Origin: an uncultured Candidatus Melainabacteria bacterium
GTDB taxonomy: Bacteria > Cyanobacteriota > Vampirovibrionia > Gastranaerophilales > Gastranaerophilaceae
DNA length: 6,985 nucleotides
Assembly (NCBI GenBank): GCA_937891325.1
Contig: CALAFU010000080.1
Location: 1-6,985, forward strand
Direction: 5' to 3'
Both the position numbers and the translations under genes were made by a program. This document shows, one piece after another, positions 1 through 6,518 of the stretch (position 1 is its first letter; the number at the start of each line of letters is the position of its first letter). The notes under the pieces are model-generated. The model saw only the letters and a list, made by a program, of their open reading frames with translations. It made no database searches and had not been told where the DNA came from.

Positions 1-1
1 T

Positions 2-82
2 AAAAAATACTCAACAGAAGATAGCTCAGCATTTGTAAATGGTTTATTAGCAAAGATTATTTTTGAAAACGGTATTAAATAA
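2..82 (+). CDS. nusB: NusB C-terminus (partial, runs off the left edge)
   Basis: An open frame enters from the left edge and encodes 26 residues before a TAA stop. The stretch KKYSTEDSSAFVNG followed by LLAKI matches the conserved end of the transcription antitermination factor NusB, where a 'K-Y-S/G-T-E-D/K-S..FVNGVL.KI' helix closes the all-helical RNA-binding fold. NusB binds the boxA RNA element with NusE (ribosomal protein S10) and helps antitermination of rRNA operons. The last A of the stop codon is the first A of the next gene's ATG, so translation of the two is probably coupled. I recall nusB directly followed by ftsY in many cyanobacteria, which supports the call. Only the tail is visible, so the identification rests on a short motif plus context. 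Confidence 0.75.
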   Translation, partial: KKYSTEDSSAFVNGLLAKIIFENGIK

Positions 83-993
83 TGTTTGGATTTTTCTCTA
101 ATACATTTGATAGCTTGAAAAATGCAGTTTCAAAAACTGCAAAAACTCTTGTTGGAAATGTTGTTGATACGGTTCAAGACGAGAAAGAATTTTCTGATTT
201 CGTTTTAGAGGATATGGAGGATTTATTAATTAGCGCTGATTTAGGTGTTAATTATGCCTCTGAACTTGTTGATAATTTGAGAAATCAAACAAAAATTAGA
301 CCAAGCGATGTTAAAAACTACTTGAAAACATCGTTTTTAGAAACCTTGTCAAAAGCTGGTGATACAAAGTTAAATATTACTGACGGCTTGAATATCTTAT
401 TCATTACAGGCGTTAACGGTGTTGGTAAAACAACTTTAATCGGTAAATTAGCATATCAATTCAAACAAGGTGGTAAAAAGGTTTTAGTTGCTGCGGCTGA
501 TACTTTTAGAGCTGCTGCAGAAGAACAATTAGACATTTGGTCAAAACGCGCAGGGGCTGACATTGTAAGAAAAGACAAGGGTGATCCTGCTGCGGTTGTT
601 TATGAAGCAATTGAAAAGGCTAAAAACGAAAATTATGACATTCTTCTTGTTGATACAGCGGGAAGATTGCAAAACAAATTTAATTTGATGGAAGAACTTT
701 CTAAAATTAAATCTGTAATTGATAAAAAAGCTCCAGAAGCCCTAAGAGAATGTATTTTAGTTCTTGATGCAAATACAGGTCAAAACGGACTTCAACAAGC
801 AAAAGTGTTTACAGAAGCCGTAAATCTTACATCAGTTGCGCTTACAAAACTTGACGGTTCTGCAAAAGGTGCTATTGTTTTAGCGATTGCAAAAGAACTA
901 AAACTTCCTGTAAAATTAATCGGTGTTGGTGAAAAAATGGAAGACTTGAAAGAGTTTATTCCAAATGATTTTATTAATGCGTTGTTCTCATGA
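82..993 (+). CDS. ftsY: Signal recognition particle receptor FtsY
   Basis: This is the SRP-receptor GTPase: it docks Ffh/SRP-ribosome complexes at the inner membrane so that membrane proteins can be inserted co-translationally. All SRP-GTPase signatures are present: the P-loop GVNGVGKTT at residues 110-118, the insertion-box motif DTFRAAAEEQL at 140-150, DTAGR at 191-195, TKLDG at 255-259 and the closing GVGEK at 281-285. Residues ~25-100 form the helical N domain. At 303 aa the protein lacks the long acidic A domain of E. coli FtsY. It begins almost directly with a short amphipathic stretch (MFGFFSNTFDSLKNAV) that probably serves as the membrane-targeting helix. The ATG overlaps the upstream nusB stop by one base and has no clear Shine-Dalgarno, suggesting translational coupling. 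The gene ends in an ATGA overlap with the downstream peptidase gene. The identification is secure. Confidence 0.97.
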   Translation: MFGFFSNTFDSLKNAVSKTAKTLVGNVVDTVQDEKEFSDFVLEDMEDLLISADLGVNYASELVDNLRNQTKIRPSDVKNYLKTSFLETLSKAGDTKLNITDGLNILFITGVNGVGKTTLIGKLAYQFKQGGKKVLVAAADTFRAAAEEQLDIWSKRAGADIVRKDKGDPAAVVYEAIEKAKNENYDILLVDTAGRLQNKFNLMEELSKIKSVIDKKAPEALRECILVLDANTGQNGLQQAKVFTEAVNLTSVALTKLDGSAKGAIVLAIAKELKLPVKLIGVGEKMEDLKEFIPNDFINALFS

Positions 994-1613
994 AAATTTT
1001 AAAAGAAACAGTTTCAAAATTAGGTAATAAAATTCAACTTTTAGGTAATGATAAGCATAAAAACGTCCTTGTAATCGGCGTTTTTCATGGTGATGAACCT
1101 CAAGGTAATTTTTTGATTAATGAATATCTGAAGAAAAATCAAAAGTCTGAATTACTTTTCATTCCTTGCCTAAATCCAGACGGTATGAAACTTAATACTC
1201 GTCAAAATGCTAATAATGTTGATTTGAATAGAAATTTTCCAACTAAAAATTGGATTGTAAATGAGGATAAGGCATACTTTGGTGGAAATGAACCTGCAAG
1301 CGAGATTGAAACTAAATTTATGGTGAAAATTATTGAAGAATACATCCCAAAATTTATATTAACTCTTCACTCGCCATATTGTGTTGTAAATTACGATGGC
1401 GATGCAGAAGAAATAGCGGAAAAGATTTCTAAAATTATAAACTACCCTCTTGAAGCGGATATTGGATATCCAACACCAGGAAGTTTTGGAACATATTGCG
1501 GAGTTGAGCGTAATATTCCAACAATCACATTAGAACTTGATGAAAATATTGATGTAAAGAGATTAATCAATCCTGTTCACAAAATATTTGATTATATAAA
1601 TTCCGTGTTATAA
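990..1613 (+). CDS. Small M14-family zinc carboxypeptidase (MpaA / succinylglutamate desuccinylase-like)
   Basis: This 207-aa protein has the M14 metallopeptidase active-site set. Zinc ligands are H33 and E36 in the HGDE motif and H127 in TLHSP. The substrate-binding Arg/Asn elements are R71 and N80-R81 in the stretch RQNANNVDLNRNF, and the likely catalytic base is E182 in ITLELDE. Such small, signal-less M14 enzymes include murein peptide amidase MpaA, which cleaves the gamma-D-Glu-meso-DAP bond during peptidoglycan recycling, and the aspartoacylase/desuccinylase branch; the NPDG...NANNVDLNRNF block looks more MpaA-like. No signal peptide or membrane segment is seen, so it is probably cytoplasmic. 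It starts within the ftsY stop codon (ATGA) and has no separate Shine-Dalgarno, so it is probably read by coupled reinitiation. The family call is firm; the substrate (murein peptide or another gamma-glutamyl or acyl-amino-acid compound) is not settled by sequence alone. Confidence 0.85.
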   Translation: MKILKETVSKLGNKIQLLGNDKHKNVLVIGVFHGDEPQGNFLINEYLKKNQKSELLFIPCLNPDGMKLNTRQNANNVDLNRNFPTKNWIVNEDKAYFGGNEPASEIETKFMVKIIEEYIPKFILTLHSPYCVVNYDGDAEEIAEKISKIINYPLEADIGYPTPGSFGTYCGVERNIPTITLELDENIDVKRLINPVHKIFDYINSVL

Positions 1614-1614
1614 T
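1588..1614 (+). promoter_or_regulatory. Extended -10 promoter for the PC4-priA unit
   Basis: A perfect TATAAT at 1609-1614 is preceded by TGT (1606-1608), giving an extended -10 element. A partial -35 (TTGATT, 1588-1593) lies 15 bases upstream, slightly short of the ideal spacing, but an extended -10 reduces the need for a good -35. The element straddles the TAA of the carboxypeptidase gene and would start transcription near 1621, about 15 bases before the strong ribosome binding site of the PC4 gene. It would make the PC4-priA pair independent of nusB-ftsY transcription. This is a sequence-only prediction. Confidence 0.6.
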
Positions 1615-1634
1615 TTTTTCATAGGTACATAAAT

Positions 1635-1641
1635 TAAGGAG
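1635..1641 (+). promoter_or_regulatory. Strong ribosome binding site of the PC4 gene
   Basis: TAAGGAG lies six bases before the ATG at 1648. It is the best Shine-Dalgarno in the window and fixes the start of the PC4-like gene. The other plus-strand genes start on overlapping stops with weak or absent Shine-Dalgarno sequences, so this protein is probably made in larger amounts than its neighbours. Confidence 0.85.
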
Positions 1642-1647
1642 ATAAAA

Positions 1648-1887
1648 ATGGCAGAATCTAAATTAATCGCAACAGTTCCAAGAAGTGCAACAGAACAATT
1701 ACAAATTGCAATTAACGAATATAAAGGTAAATCTTACTTAGATTTAAGAATTCACTATACAACAGATGACGGTCAAACTTGGTTACCAACTAAAAAAGGC
1801 GTAACTTGCTCACCTGAAAACTTAGAAACATTGCGTGATGCTATTGATGAAGCAATGAAAGAATTTATGACAGAGGCTGAAGAATAG
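1648..1887 (+). CDS. PC4-type single-stranded-DNA-binding coactivator domain protein
   Basis: This 79-aa protein is essentially one PC4 (p15/Sub1) domain. A curved antiparallel sheet is predicted over residues ~17-53, with the family signatures EYKGKSYLDLRIHY (24-37), a DDGQTW turn (40-45) and PTKKGVT (47-53). These are followed by a C-terminal helix (55-73) and an acidic tail. PC4 domains dimerise and bind single-stranded or melted DNA. In eukaryotes they are transcription coactivators; bacterial and phage members (YdbC-like) are small nucleic-acid binders of poorly known role. The basic pair K49-K50 and the aromatic residues on the sheet (Y30, Y37, W45) are candidate ssDNA contacts. It has its own promoter and a strong Shine-Dalgarno, and its TAG stop shares a base with the GTG start of priA, so the two are co-translated. 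That coupling suggests, without proving, a role at replication forks or in ssDNA handling. Confidence 0.85.
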   Translation: MAESKLIATVPRSATEQLQIAINEYKGKSYLDLRIHYTTDDGQTWLPTKKGVTCSPENLETLRDAIDEAMKEFMTEAEE

Positions 1888-4088
1888 TGAGTAAATATGC
1901 TTTAGTTCTTGTAAATATCAAGGGCTTAGGCGTTAAAACATTTAGTTATTTAATACCATCGGAAATGCAACCTGTCATCAAAATTGGGCAGGCTGTTTCC
2001 GTACCATTCGGACGACAAGGGCTTATTAATGCTTTTGTCGTTGGTTTTTCTGATTATTTACCACCAGAAATTAAAGCGAAGAAAATTAGTAAAATTTTAG
2101 ACGAAAAACCTCTATTTTCGCTAGAATATTTGAAACTTTTAGAATGGGTTGCAAATTACTATTGCTGTGATTTTGTGACCGTTTTAAATATGGCAATTCC
2201 TCTGAAATTAATTGATAAAAATGCTAAAACTGAAGCACTTGTTGAATTTATAAAAAAAGAAGGTGCTACAAAACGTCAGTTACAAGTTTTGGACTTGCTT
2301 GAAAAATATAAGCGCGTAAATCTTTCTGAGTTTGAAAAAGTTGCAAAAACAACTCGTGCAACAATGAAAAAACTTGAAGGAATGGGGTGTGTAAAATTTG
2401 TAGAAGATGAACTTTACAGAAACCCGCTTTCTATATTCTCCGATGTTCAAAAAGAAGAATTGTACCCACTTTCAGAGGAACAAAACAAAGTTTATGAACA
2501 AATTAGTAAAATAAAAGAGACTAAAGCGCCTATTTTAATACATGGCGTAACCGCATCAGGCAAGACAGAAGTTTATTTTAAACTTATTCAAGATACAATT
2601 AAAGCTGGTAAAAATGTTTTATTTTTAGCCCCTGAAATTGCTTTAGCATCACAACTAACTAAAAGATTGGCTAGAAAATTTGGAATTGAGGAGATTGCTA
2701 TTTGGCATAGTTCAATTTCAGAAGGTGAACGTTATGACGTTTGGCAAAAACTTTATAGAAACGAAATAAAAATTCTTGCTGGTGCTCGTTCTGCGGTGTT
2801 TGCACCACTTAAAAATATCGGATTAATTATTATCGATGAAGAACACGAAAGCGCTTATAAACAAACCTCTCCTGCACCTCGTTATGATGCAAGACTTGTT
2901 GCTGAAAAGTTAGCGGAATTTCATGGGTCTAAACTTCTTTTAGGCTCTGCAACTCCTGATATTACATCTTATTATAAAGCTAAAAACTGCAACACATTGT
3001 TTGAACTTAAAAAGCGCTACAACAACGCACCATTGGCAAAAACTTATATTATAAATATGCAAACCTATATGCAAGCCGCTTATAGAGGGGTAATTTCAAA
3101 ACCTTTGCAAACAGAGATTAAAGAAACTCTTGCCAAAGGGCAACAGGTAATTATTTTAATAAATCGTCGTGGTTTTTCAACTTACACCCAATGCCAAGCG
3201 TGCGGTACAGTTATTGAATGTCCAAACTGTGCTATTCCAATGATTTGGCATACAGCTGATAAACGTTTAAGATGTCATTATTGCAATCAAACAATGTCTT
3301 TCCCGACAGAATGTCCTCATTGCGGTTCAGATGCGTTGCATAATTCGGGTACAGGTACTCAAAAAATAGAAATGTATTTGAAAGAATTGTTCCCTGATGT
3401 AAATATTGTCAGAATTGACAGTGATTCACTTACTCGCAAAAATGAACACATCAAGATTTTGAATAGTTTTCAAAAAGGTGAAATTGATATTCTTGTAGGT
3501 ACACAAATGATTGCAAAAGGGCTTGATAATCCTAATGTTACTCTTGTTGGTGTAATCAGTGCTGATGCAAGTTTTAATTTGCCTGATTTTAGAGCCTCTG
3601 AACGTGGTTTTCAACTCCTAACTCAAGTTGCTGGACGTGTTGGTAGAGGTGAATTTACAGGAAATGTTCTTTTTCAAACTTATAACCCTGATTTTTATGC
3701 TTTACAAACCGCAAGAGAACAAAATTACAACCAATTTTTTGATACAGAAATTGTAGCAAGAGAAGAGTTTGAATATCCGCCATTTTCAAAGATGATAAGG
3801 CTTGTTTTATCTTGTGCGAGTCAATTTAGAGCAGAAAAAGCGGCACAAGAAATTGCACTAAGACTTAATACAATGGTTGATAAGTTTGGTATTTCTGAAA
3901 AACTTGAAGTTTTAGGACCTACAATGTGTGTGTTTGAACGCTTAAACGGTCAATATCGTTTTCAAATTTTAATTAAAAACAGATTGGAAGACAAAGGACA
4001 CGACTTTGTTTCAAGATTTTTGCACCAAATAGTTCTACCGAAAGACATTAAACTAACGATAGATGTTGACCCGATAGATATTTTGTAA
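1887..4088 (+). CDS. priA: Primosomal protein PriA, replication-restart helicase
   Basis: PriA recognises abandoned replication forks, unwinds the lagging arm 3'-to-5' and directs reloading of the replicative helicase. The 733-aa length and domain order are normal: 3'-DNA-binding domain (~1-105), winged helix (~120-175), helicase lobe 1 with Walker A GVTASGKT (220-227), Walker B DEEH (317-320) and GSATPD (353-358), then lobe 2 with GTQMIAKG (538-545) and VAGRVGRG (581-588). The lobe-2 insertion carries eight zinc-ligand cysteines in four CxxC pairs: 436/439, 445/448, 463/466 and 476/479. The C-terminal domain starts near 640. All catalytic and zinc residues are intact. The start is GTG, overlapping the PC4 stop by one base, with AGAGG (1872-1876) ten bases upstream. 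The gene ends one base short of the converging pilin-like gene. Confidence 0.97.
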   Translation: MSKYALVLVNIKGLGVKTFSYLIPSEMQPVIKIGQAVSVPFGRQGLINAFVVGFSDYLPPEIKAKKISKILDEKPLFSLEYLKLLEWVANYYCCDFVTVLNMAIPLKLIDKNAKTEALVEFIKKEGATKRQLQVLDLLEKYKRVNLSEFEKVAKTTRATMKKLEGMGCVKFVEDELYRNPLSIFSDVQKEELYPLSEEQNKVYEQISKIKETKAPILIHGVTASGKTEVYFKLIQDTIKAGKNVLFLAPEIALASQLTKRLARKFGIEEIAIWHSSISEGERYDVWQKLYRNEIKILAGARSAVFAPLKNIGLIIIDEEHESAYKQTSPAPRYDARLVAEKLAEFHGSKLLLGSATPDITSYYKAKNCNTLFELKKRYNNAPLAKTYIINMQTYMQAAYRGVISKPLQTEIKETLAKGQQVIILINRRGFSTYTQCQACGTVIECPNCAIPMIWHTADKRLRCHYCNQTMSFPTECPHCGSDALHNSGTGTQKIEMYLKELFPDVNIVRIDSDSLTRKNEHIKILNSFQKGEIDILVGTQMIAKGLDNPNVTLVGVISADASFNLPDFRASERGFQLLTQVAGRVGRGEFTGNVLFQTYNPDFYALQTAREQNYNQFFDTEIVAREEFEYPPFSKMIRLVLSCASQFRAEKAAQEIALRLNTMVDKFGISEKLEVLGPTMCVFERLNGQYRFQILIKNRLEDKGHDFVSRFLHQIVLPKDIKLTIDVDPIDIL

Positions 4089-4089
4089 G

Positions 4090-5475
4090 CTATCTAACGA
4101 AGAAACTTGGTTTGTTAACGGTTACACTGCAAACAGGGTCGTTAACATCAACTACTCCTGATTTGTAGCAATTTGCGTAAACTCTCATATCATCGCAAAA
4201 ATGAGGTGATTGATTTTGGTATTTTACTCCATTTGCTTGAGTGTAATATCTAGGGTCGCCAGCAACACCAGCAATGCATTGAGCATAGCCAAGAGGTCTT
4301 TGAGCGTATTGTGCGTATGTAATTTTGTATTGTTTTCCATCATCTTTTTTTACTCGGTAATTTACACCACCTGTTAAGTAGTTTAGTGGAAAACCTGATT
4401 CATAAGCGGGTTTTACTGCACCATTTCTATATACGTGGAATAAAAATACGTCTTCATTCAATTTATCTGGACCTTTAGAAATATCTTCGCTATCTTCCAT
4501 TTTGCCGTTAATATCAATGTATACGTTAAAATAGTCCTTATTTTCAAGGTAATAATTTTGAACATATTCTAACCACTGCAATTGACTTGCAGATGCTGTT
4601 GGATGTGAAGCCCAATGTGAAGCCATTTTTAGTTTTACTTCGCTAGGGTAATGAATAAACTTGTGTGTATTTGTATTAGGTTGATAAAAACTTAAACCAG
4701 CATAAGTTGTATTGAAGGTTGCTGTTGCAGAACCTTTTGTGTATGCTGCAATAGTCGCTAGATCGTCTCCATATTCAGTAGATTCAATGTTGACCTTTTG
4801 TCGTTTAAAGTTTGTGCCAAAGTCAGTGTATAAATGTTTACTTATATAATAAACATAACCATTTGGTAAAAATAGAGACGGTGTTTTATCTGTAAAATCT
4901 TGGATAAAGCCCGCACTATCATTAATATTGTTTGAGTCAGCATTTGAAGTTGCACAATTGTTGTTCATATCTGACAAATTGAATTGTGCAGAAAGTCTTT
5001 GGCATAAGCCACTTTGATAAAATTTTACAAGCCCTTTTTGACCTGCGCTTAAATTTGCGTAATTTACTGATTTGTTATCGGTTGGATTAAATATTGGATC
5101 TTGAATAGTATTATCGCTAGTTTGTCTAAATGCAACTTTCGGTAAGGCTAGAATTGTATTCAATGATGGAAATGTTGAAGGGCTGCTTGTTGTTGAAATT
5201 TTATCTGGACAAGTTTTTGTATTTCCACCTGCTAAAACGTAACCTGAACAGTTATCCAAATCTGTTGAAAAATCAATGTAACTAGCGTTTTTAATAGCGT
5301 TTGCAGCTGTCGCTAAATCTCGATAAGCAGCATAGATTGCGATTTTTTTCATGTATTCATTTTTAGGCTTAGTCAAACTCATGCCTGCAGCAGAAACGAT
5401 ACCAATGATGAAAAATATCATCATGATTTCGATTAGGGACGTTGCTGCTATGAATTTATTCATTTTTAAACGCAT
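4090..5475 (-). CDS. Type IV prepilin-like protein with large ectodomain
   Basis: This 461-aa protein has a class III (prepilin) leader: a short basic N-terminus with R2, K4 and K7, then TSLIE and an unbroken hydrophobic helix to about residue 32. Cutting between A11 and T12 puts E16 at the conserved +5 position of pilins. Alanine replaces the usual -1 glycine and threonine the usual +1 phenylalanine. The ~430-aa remainder is much larger than a major pilin and rich in Asn, Ser, Thr and Tyr. It has eight cysteines (76, 89, 158, 174, 400, 427, 436, 449) that could form disulfides, and an acidic loop DINGK...GPDKLNEDVF (321-344) that may bind Ca2+. It is probably a minor pilin or pseudopilin of a type IV pilus or type II secretion-like machine, exposed outside the inner membrane. 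The ATG at 5475 is chosen because GGAG (5486-5489) lies 10 bases upstream; the alternative ATG at 5463 has no ribosome site. It overlaps the DUF3326 end by 20 bases. The pilin-like class is fairly secure, the exact role unknown. Confidence 0.8.
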   Translation of the reverse strand: MRLKMNKFIAATSLIEIMMIFFIIGIVSAAGMSLTKPKNEYMKKIAIYAAYRDLATAANAIKNASYIDFSTDLDNCSGYVLAGGNTKTCPDKISTTSSPSTFPSLNTILALPKVAFRQTSDNTIQDPIFNPTDNKSVNYANLSAGQKGLVKFYQSGLCQRLSAQFNLSDMNNNCATSNADSNNINDSAGFIQDFTDKTPSLFLPNGYVYYISKHLYTDFGTNFKRQKVNIESTEYGDDLATIAAYTKGSATATFNTTYAGLSFYQPNTNTHKFIHYPSEVKLKMASHWASHPTASASQLQWLEYVQNYYLENKDYFNVYIDINGKMEDSEDISKGPDKLNEDVFLFHVYRNGAVKPAYESGFPLNYLTGGVNYRVKKDDGKQYKITYAQYAQRPLGYAQCIAGVAGDPRYYTQANGVKYQNQSPHFCDDMRVYANCYKSGVVDVNDPVCSVTVNKPSFFVR

Positions 5476-6442
5476 TCTTTATTTGCTCCAAACAATTATC
5501 ATAAGTATCTATAATATTTATACCACATGTTGCGTGTATTGACTCGTTTGTAACATTAAGAAGCGTAACATTTTCTTTTATTGCGTAAATCTTTATGTTG
5601 CGTTTTAGGGCTTCAAATACGGGAATTGCCCCTAATGCGTTTGCTGGCATTACTAAGTAATCTAGATTTTCTATTGTAATATCTGCGTTATTTGTTAAGC
5701 GAGGTGCGTTGTTTAAGCCGATTAAAATGCAAGGTAAAAATGTTGGTGTGATGTATTCAGAAGATGCTTTTTTGTTAACGATTTTAGGGTAAATTGTGTA
5801 ATCCTTAAAAGCTGGTGAGTGCGCACAAGGAACTTTTAATTCTCTTGAAATGTAATGAGAAATAATTGCCTCAACTCCACCGATTGGGTCAACACCAACA
5901 CCGTTTTCGTAATCTTCACTCGTTTCATCATCAAACAAACAAACTATTGCTAATGCGTTACAGCCTTTTGCTAAAAGTTTTTCGCCAGCACTTTTTAATG
6001 TTTCAACATTTTTTACTGAACCCATTGAAACACCTTGTTCATTTACAAAGAACTCAACACCAACCTCTTGGTCTGTAACTTCAATGGTTGTGCAATCAAT
6101 TCCATAAACCGCGTTTACGGCATTGATTGTGTTTATGTGAACATTAAAAACATCTTCTGGAAGTGATTTGTCAATAATTACGCCAATTTTGTTGTTATGA
6201 CTTTCTTTTAAGTTAATATTACCCCTGAAAAACTCATCAAGAGAATACCCTTCAAGATAGAACATATTGTCATTTATGCCAGAAAAACCGCCAGCATTAA
6301 CAACATTAGGGTTTACAATAAGTTTACCAATCTTGCTAAATTTTCTTGCATAAGGACTTGCATCACCTGCAAATCCGCCGATTGATGCGCCAATACCTGT
6401 TGGTACAATAAATGCTCCTAATAATTCACCATTCTTCAACAT
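5456..6442 (-). CDS. DUF3326 family protein (cyanobacteria/plant conserved, function unknown)
   Basis: This 328-aa protein matches what I know of DUF3326 from end to end. It has the glycine-rich opening VPTGIGASIGGFAGDA (13-28), NPNVVNAGG (44-52), LEGYSLDEF (63-71), NKIGVIID (84-91), GVDPIGGVEAIISH (183-196), PCAHSPAF (205-212), TFLPCILIGL (234-243) and MPANALGAIPVFEA (265-278). The family is widespread in cyanobacteria and plants and has no established biochemical role. The invariant-looking Gly, His (H196, H208) and Asp (D185) residues suggest an enzyme, but that is inference. No signal peptide or membrane helix is apparent, so it is probably cytoplasmic. The start fits the family, which usually reaches VPTG within about a dozen residues. 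Only a distant AGG (6455-6457) serves as a possible Shine-Dalgarno. A TATAGT (6449-6454) almost abuts the ATG, so a nearly leaderless transcript is possible. The downstream pilin-like gene overlaps it by 20 bases. Confidence 0.88.
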   Translation of the reverse strand: MLKNGELLGAFIVPTGIGASIGGFAGDASPYARKFSKIGKLIVNPNVVNAGGFSGINDNMFYLEGYSLDEFFRGNINLKESHNNKIGVIIDKSLPEDVFNVHINTINAVNAVYGIDCTTIEVTDQEVGVEFFVNEQGVSMGSVKNVETLKSAGEKLLAKGCNALAIVCLFDDETSEDYENGVGVDPIGGVEAIISHYISRELKVPCAHSPAFKDYTIYPKIVNKKASSEYITPTFLPCILIGLNNAPRLTNNADITIENLDYLVMPANALGAIPVFEALKRNIKIYAIKENVTLLNVTNESIHATCGINIIDTYDNCLEQIKNAFKNE

Positions 6443-6469
6443 AAACTAACTATACCTAAAAAACGCAAT

Positions 6470-6493
6470 AAAAAAAAGAGGCTTTCGCCTCTT
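6470..6493 (-). terminator. Intrinsic terminator with GAAA tetraloop
   Basis: On the minus strand AAGAGGC pairs perfectly with GCCTCTT across a GAAA loop (a stable GNRA tetraloop) and runs into an uninterrupted T tract (plus-strand A run at 6470-6477). It starts 25 bases after the stop of the coiled-coil gene and ends about 27 bases before the DUF3326 ATG, so it separates the two minus-strand units. The plus strand has no T tract on the other side, so the terminator works in one direction only. Confidence 0.9.
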
Positions 6494-6518
6494 CTCTTTG
6501 TATATGTTAAACTTTTTT

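Noticed and set aside
3426..3614. 62-aa minus-strand open frame inside priA
   Set aside because: It lies wholly opposite the conserved helicase lobe 2 of priA and has no ribosome site or recognisable motif. It is a shadow frame.
4075..4096. TAGATA/TATCTA inverted repeat as a bidirectional terminator for priA and the pilin-like gene
   Set aside because: The stem is six A/T-rich pairs with a ten-base loop and no T tract on either side, so it is too weak to call.
4114..4146. GTTAACG...CGTTAAC inverted repeat downstream of priA
   Set aside because: It lies in the coding end of the pilin-like gene, has a long loop and no T tract, and GTTAAC is itself palindromic. Probably coincidental.
5463..5475. 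Alternative prepilin start at the internal ATG (fifth codon)
   Set aside because: It would give a more typical seven-residue leader, but no Shine-Dalgarno precedes it, whereas the ATG at 5475 has GGAG ten bases upstream. Both encode the same mature protein.
5351..5542. 63-aa plus-strand open frame across the pilin/DUF3326 junction
   Set aside because: It is antisense to the prepilin leader and the DUF3326 end, both well supported. Its composition is that of a mirror-image hydrophobic stretch.
5866..6078. 70-aa plus-strand open frame rich in His, Gln and Leu
   Set aside because: It is the antisense shadow of conserved DUF3326 residues. The biased composition comes from reading Asp/Glu/Val-rich codons backwards.
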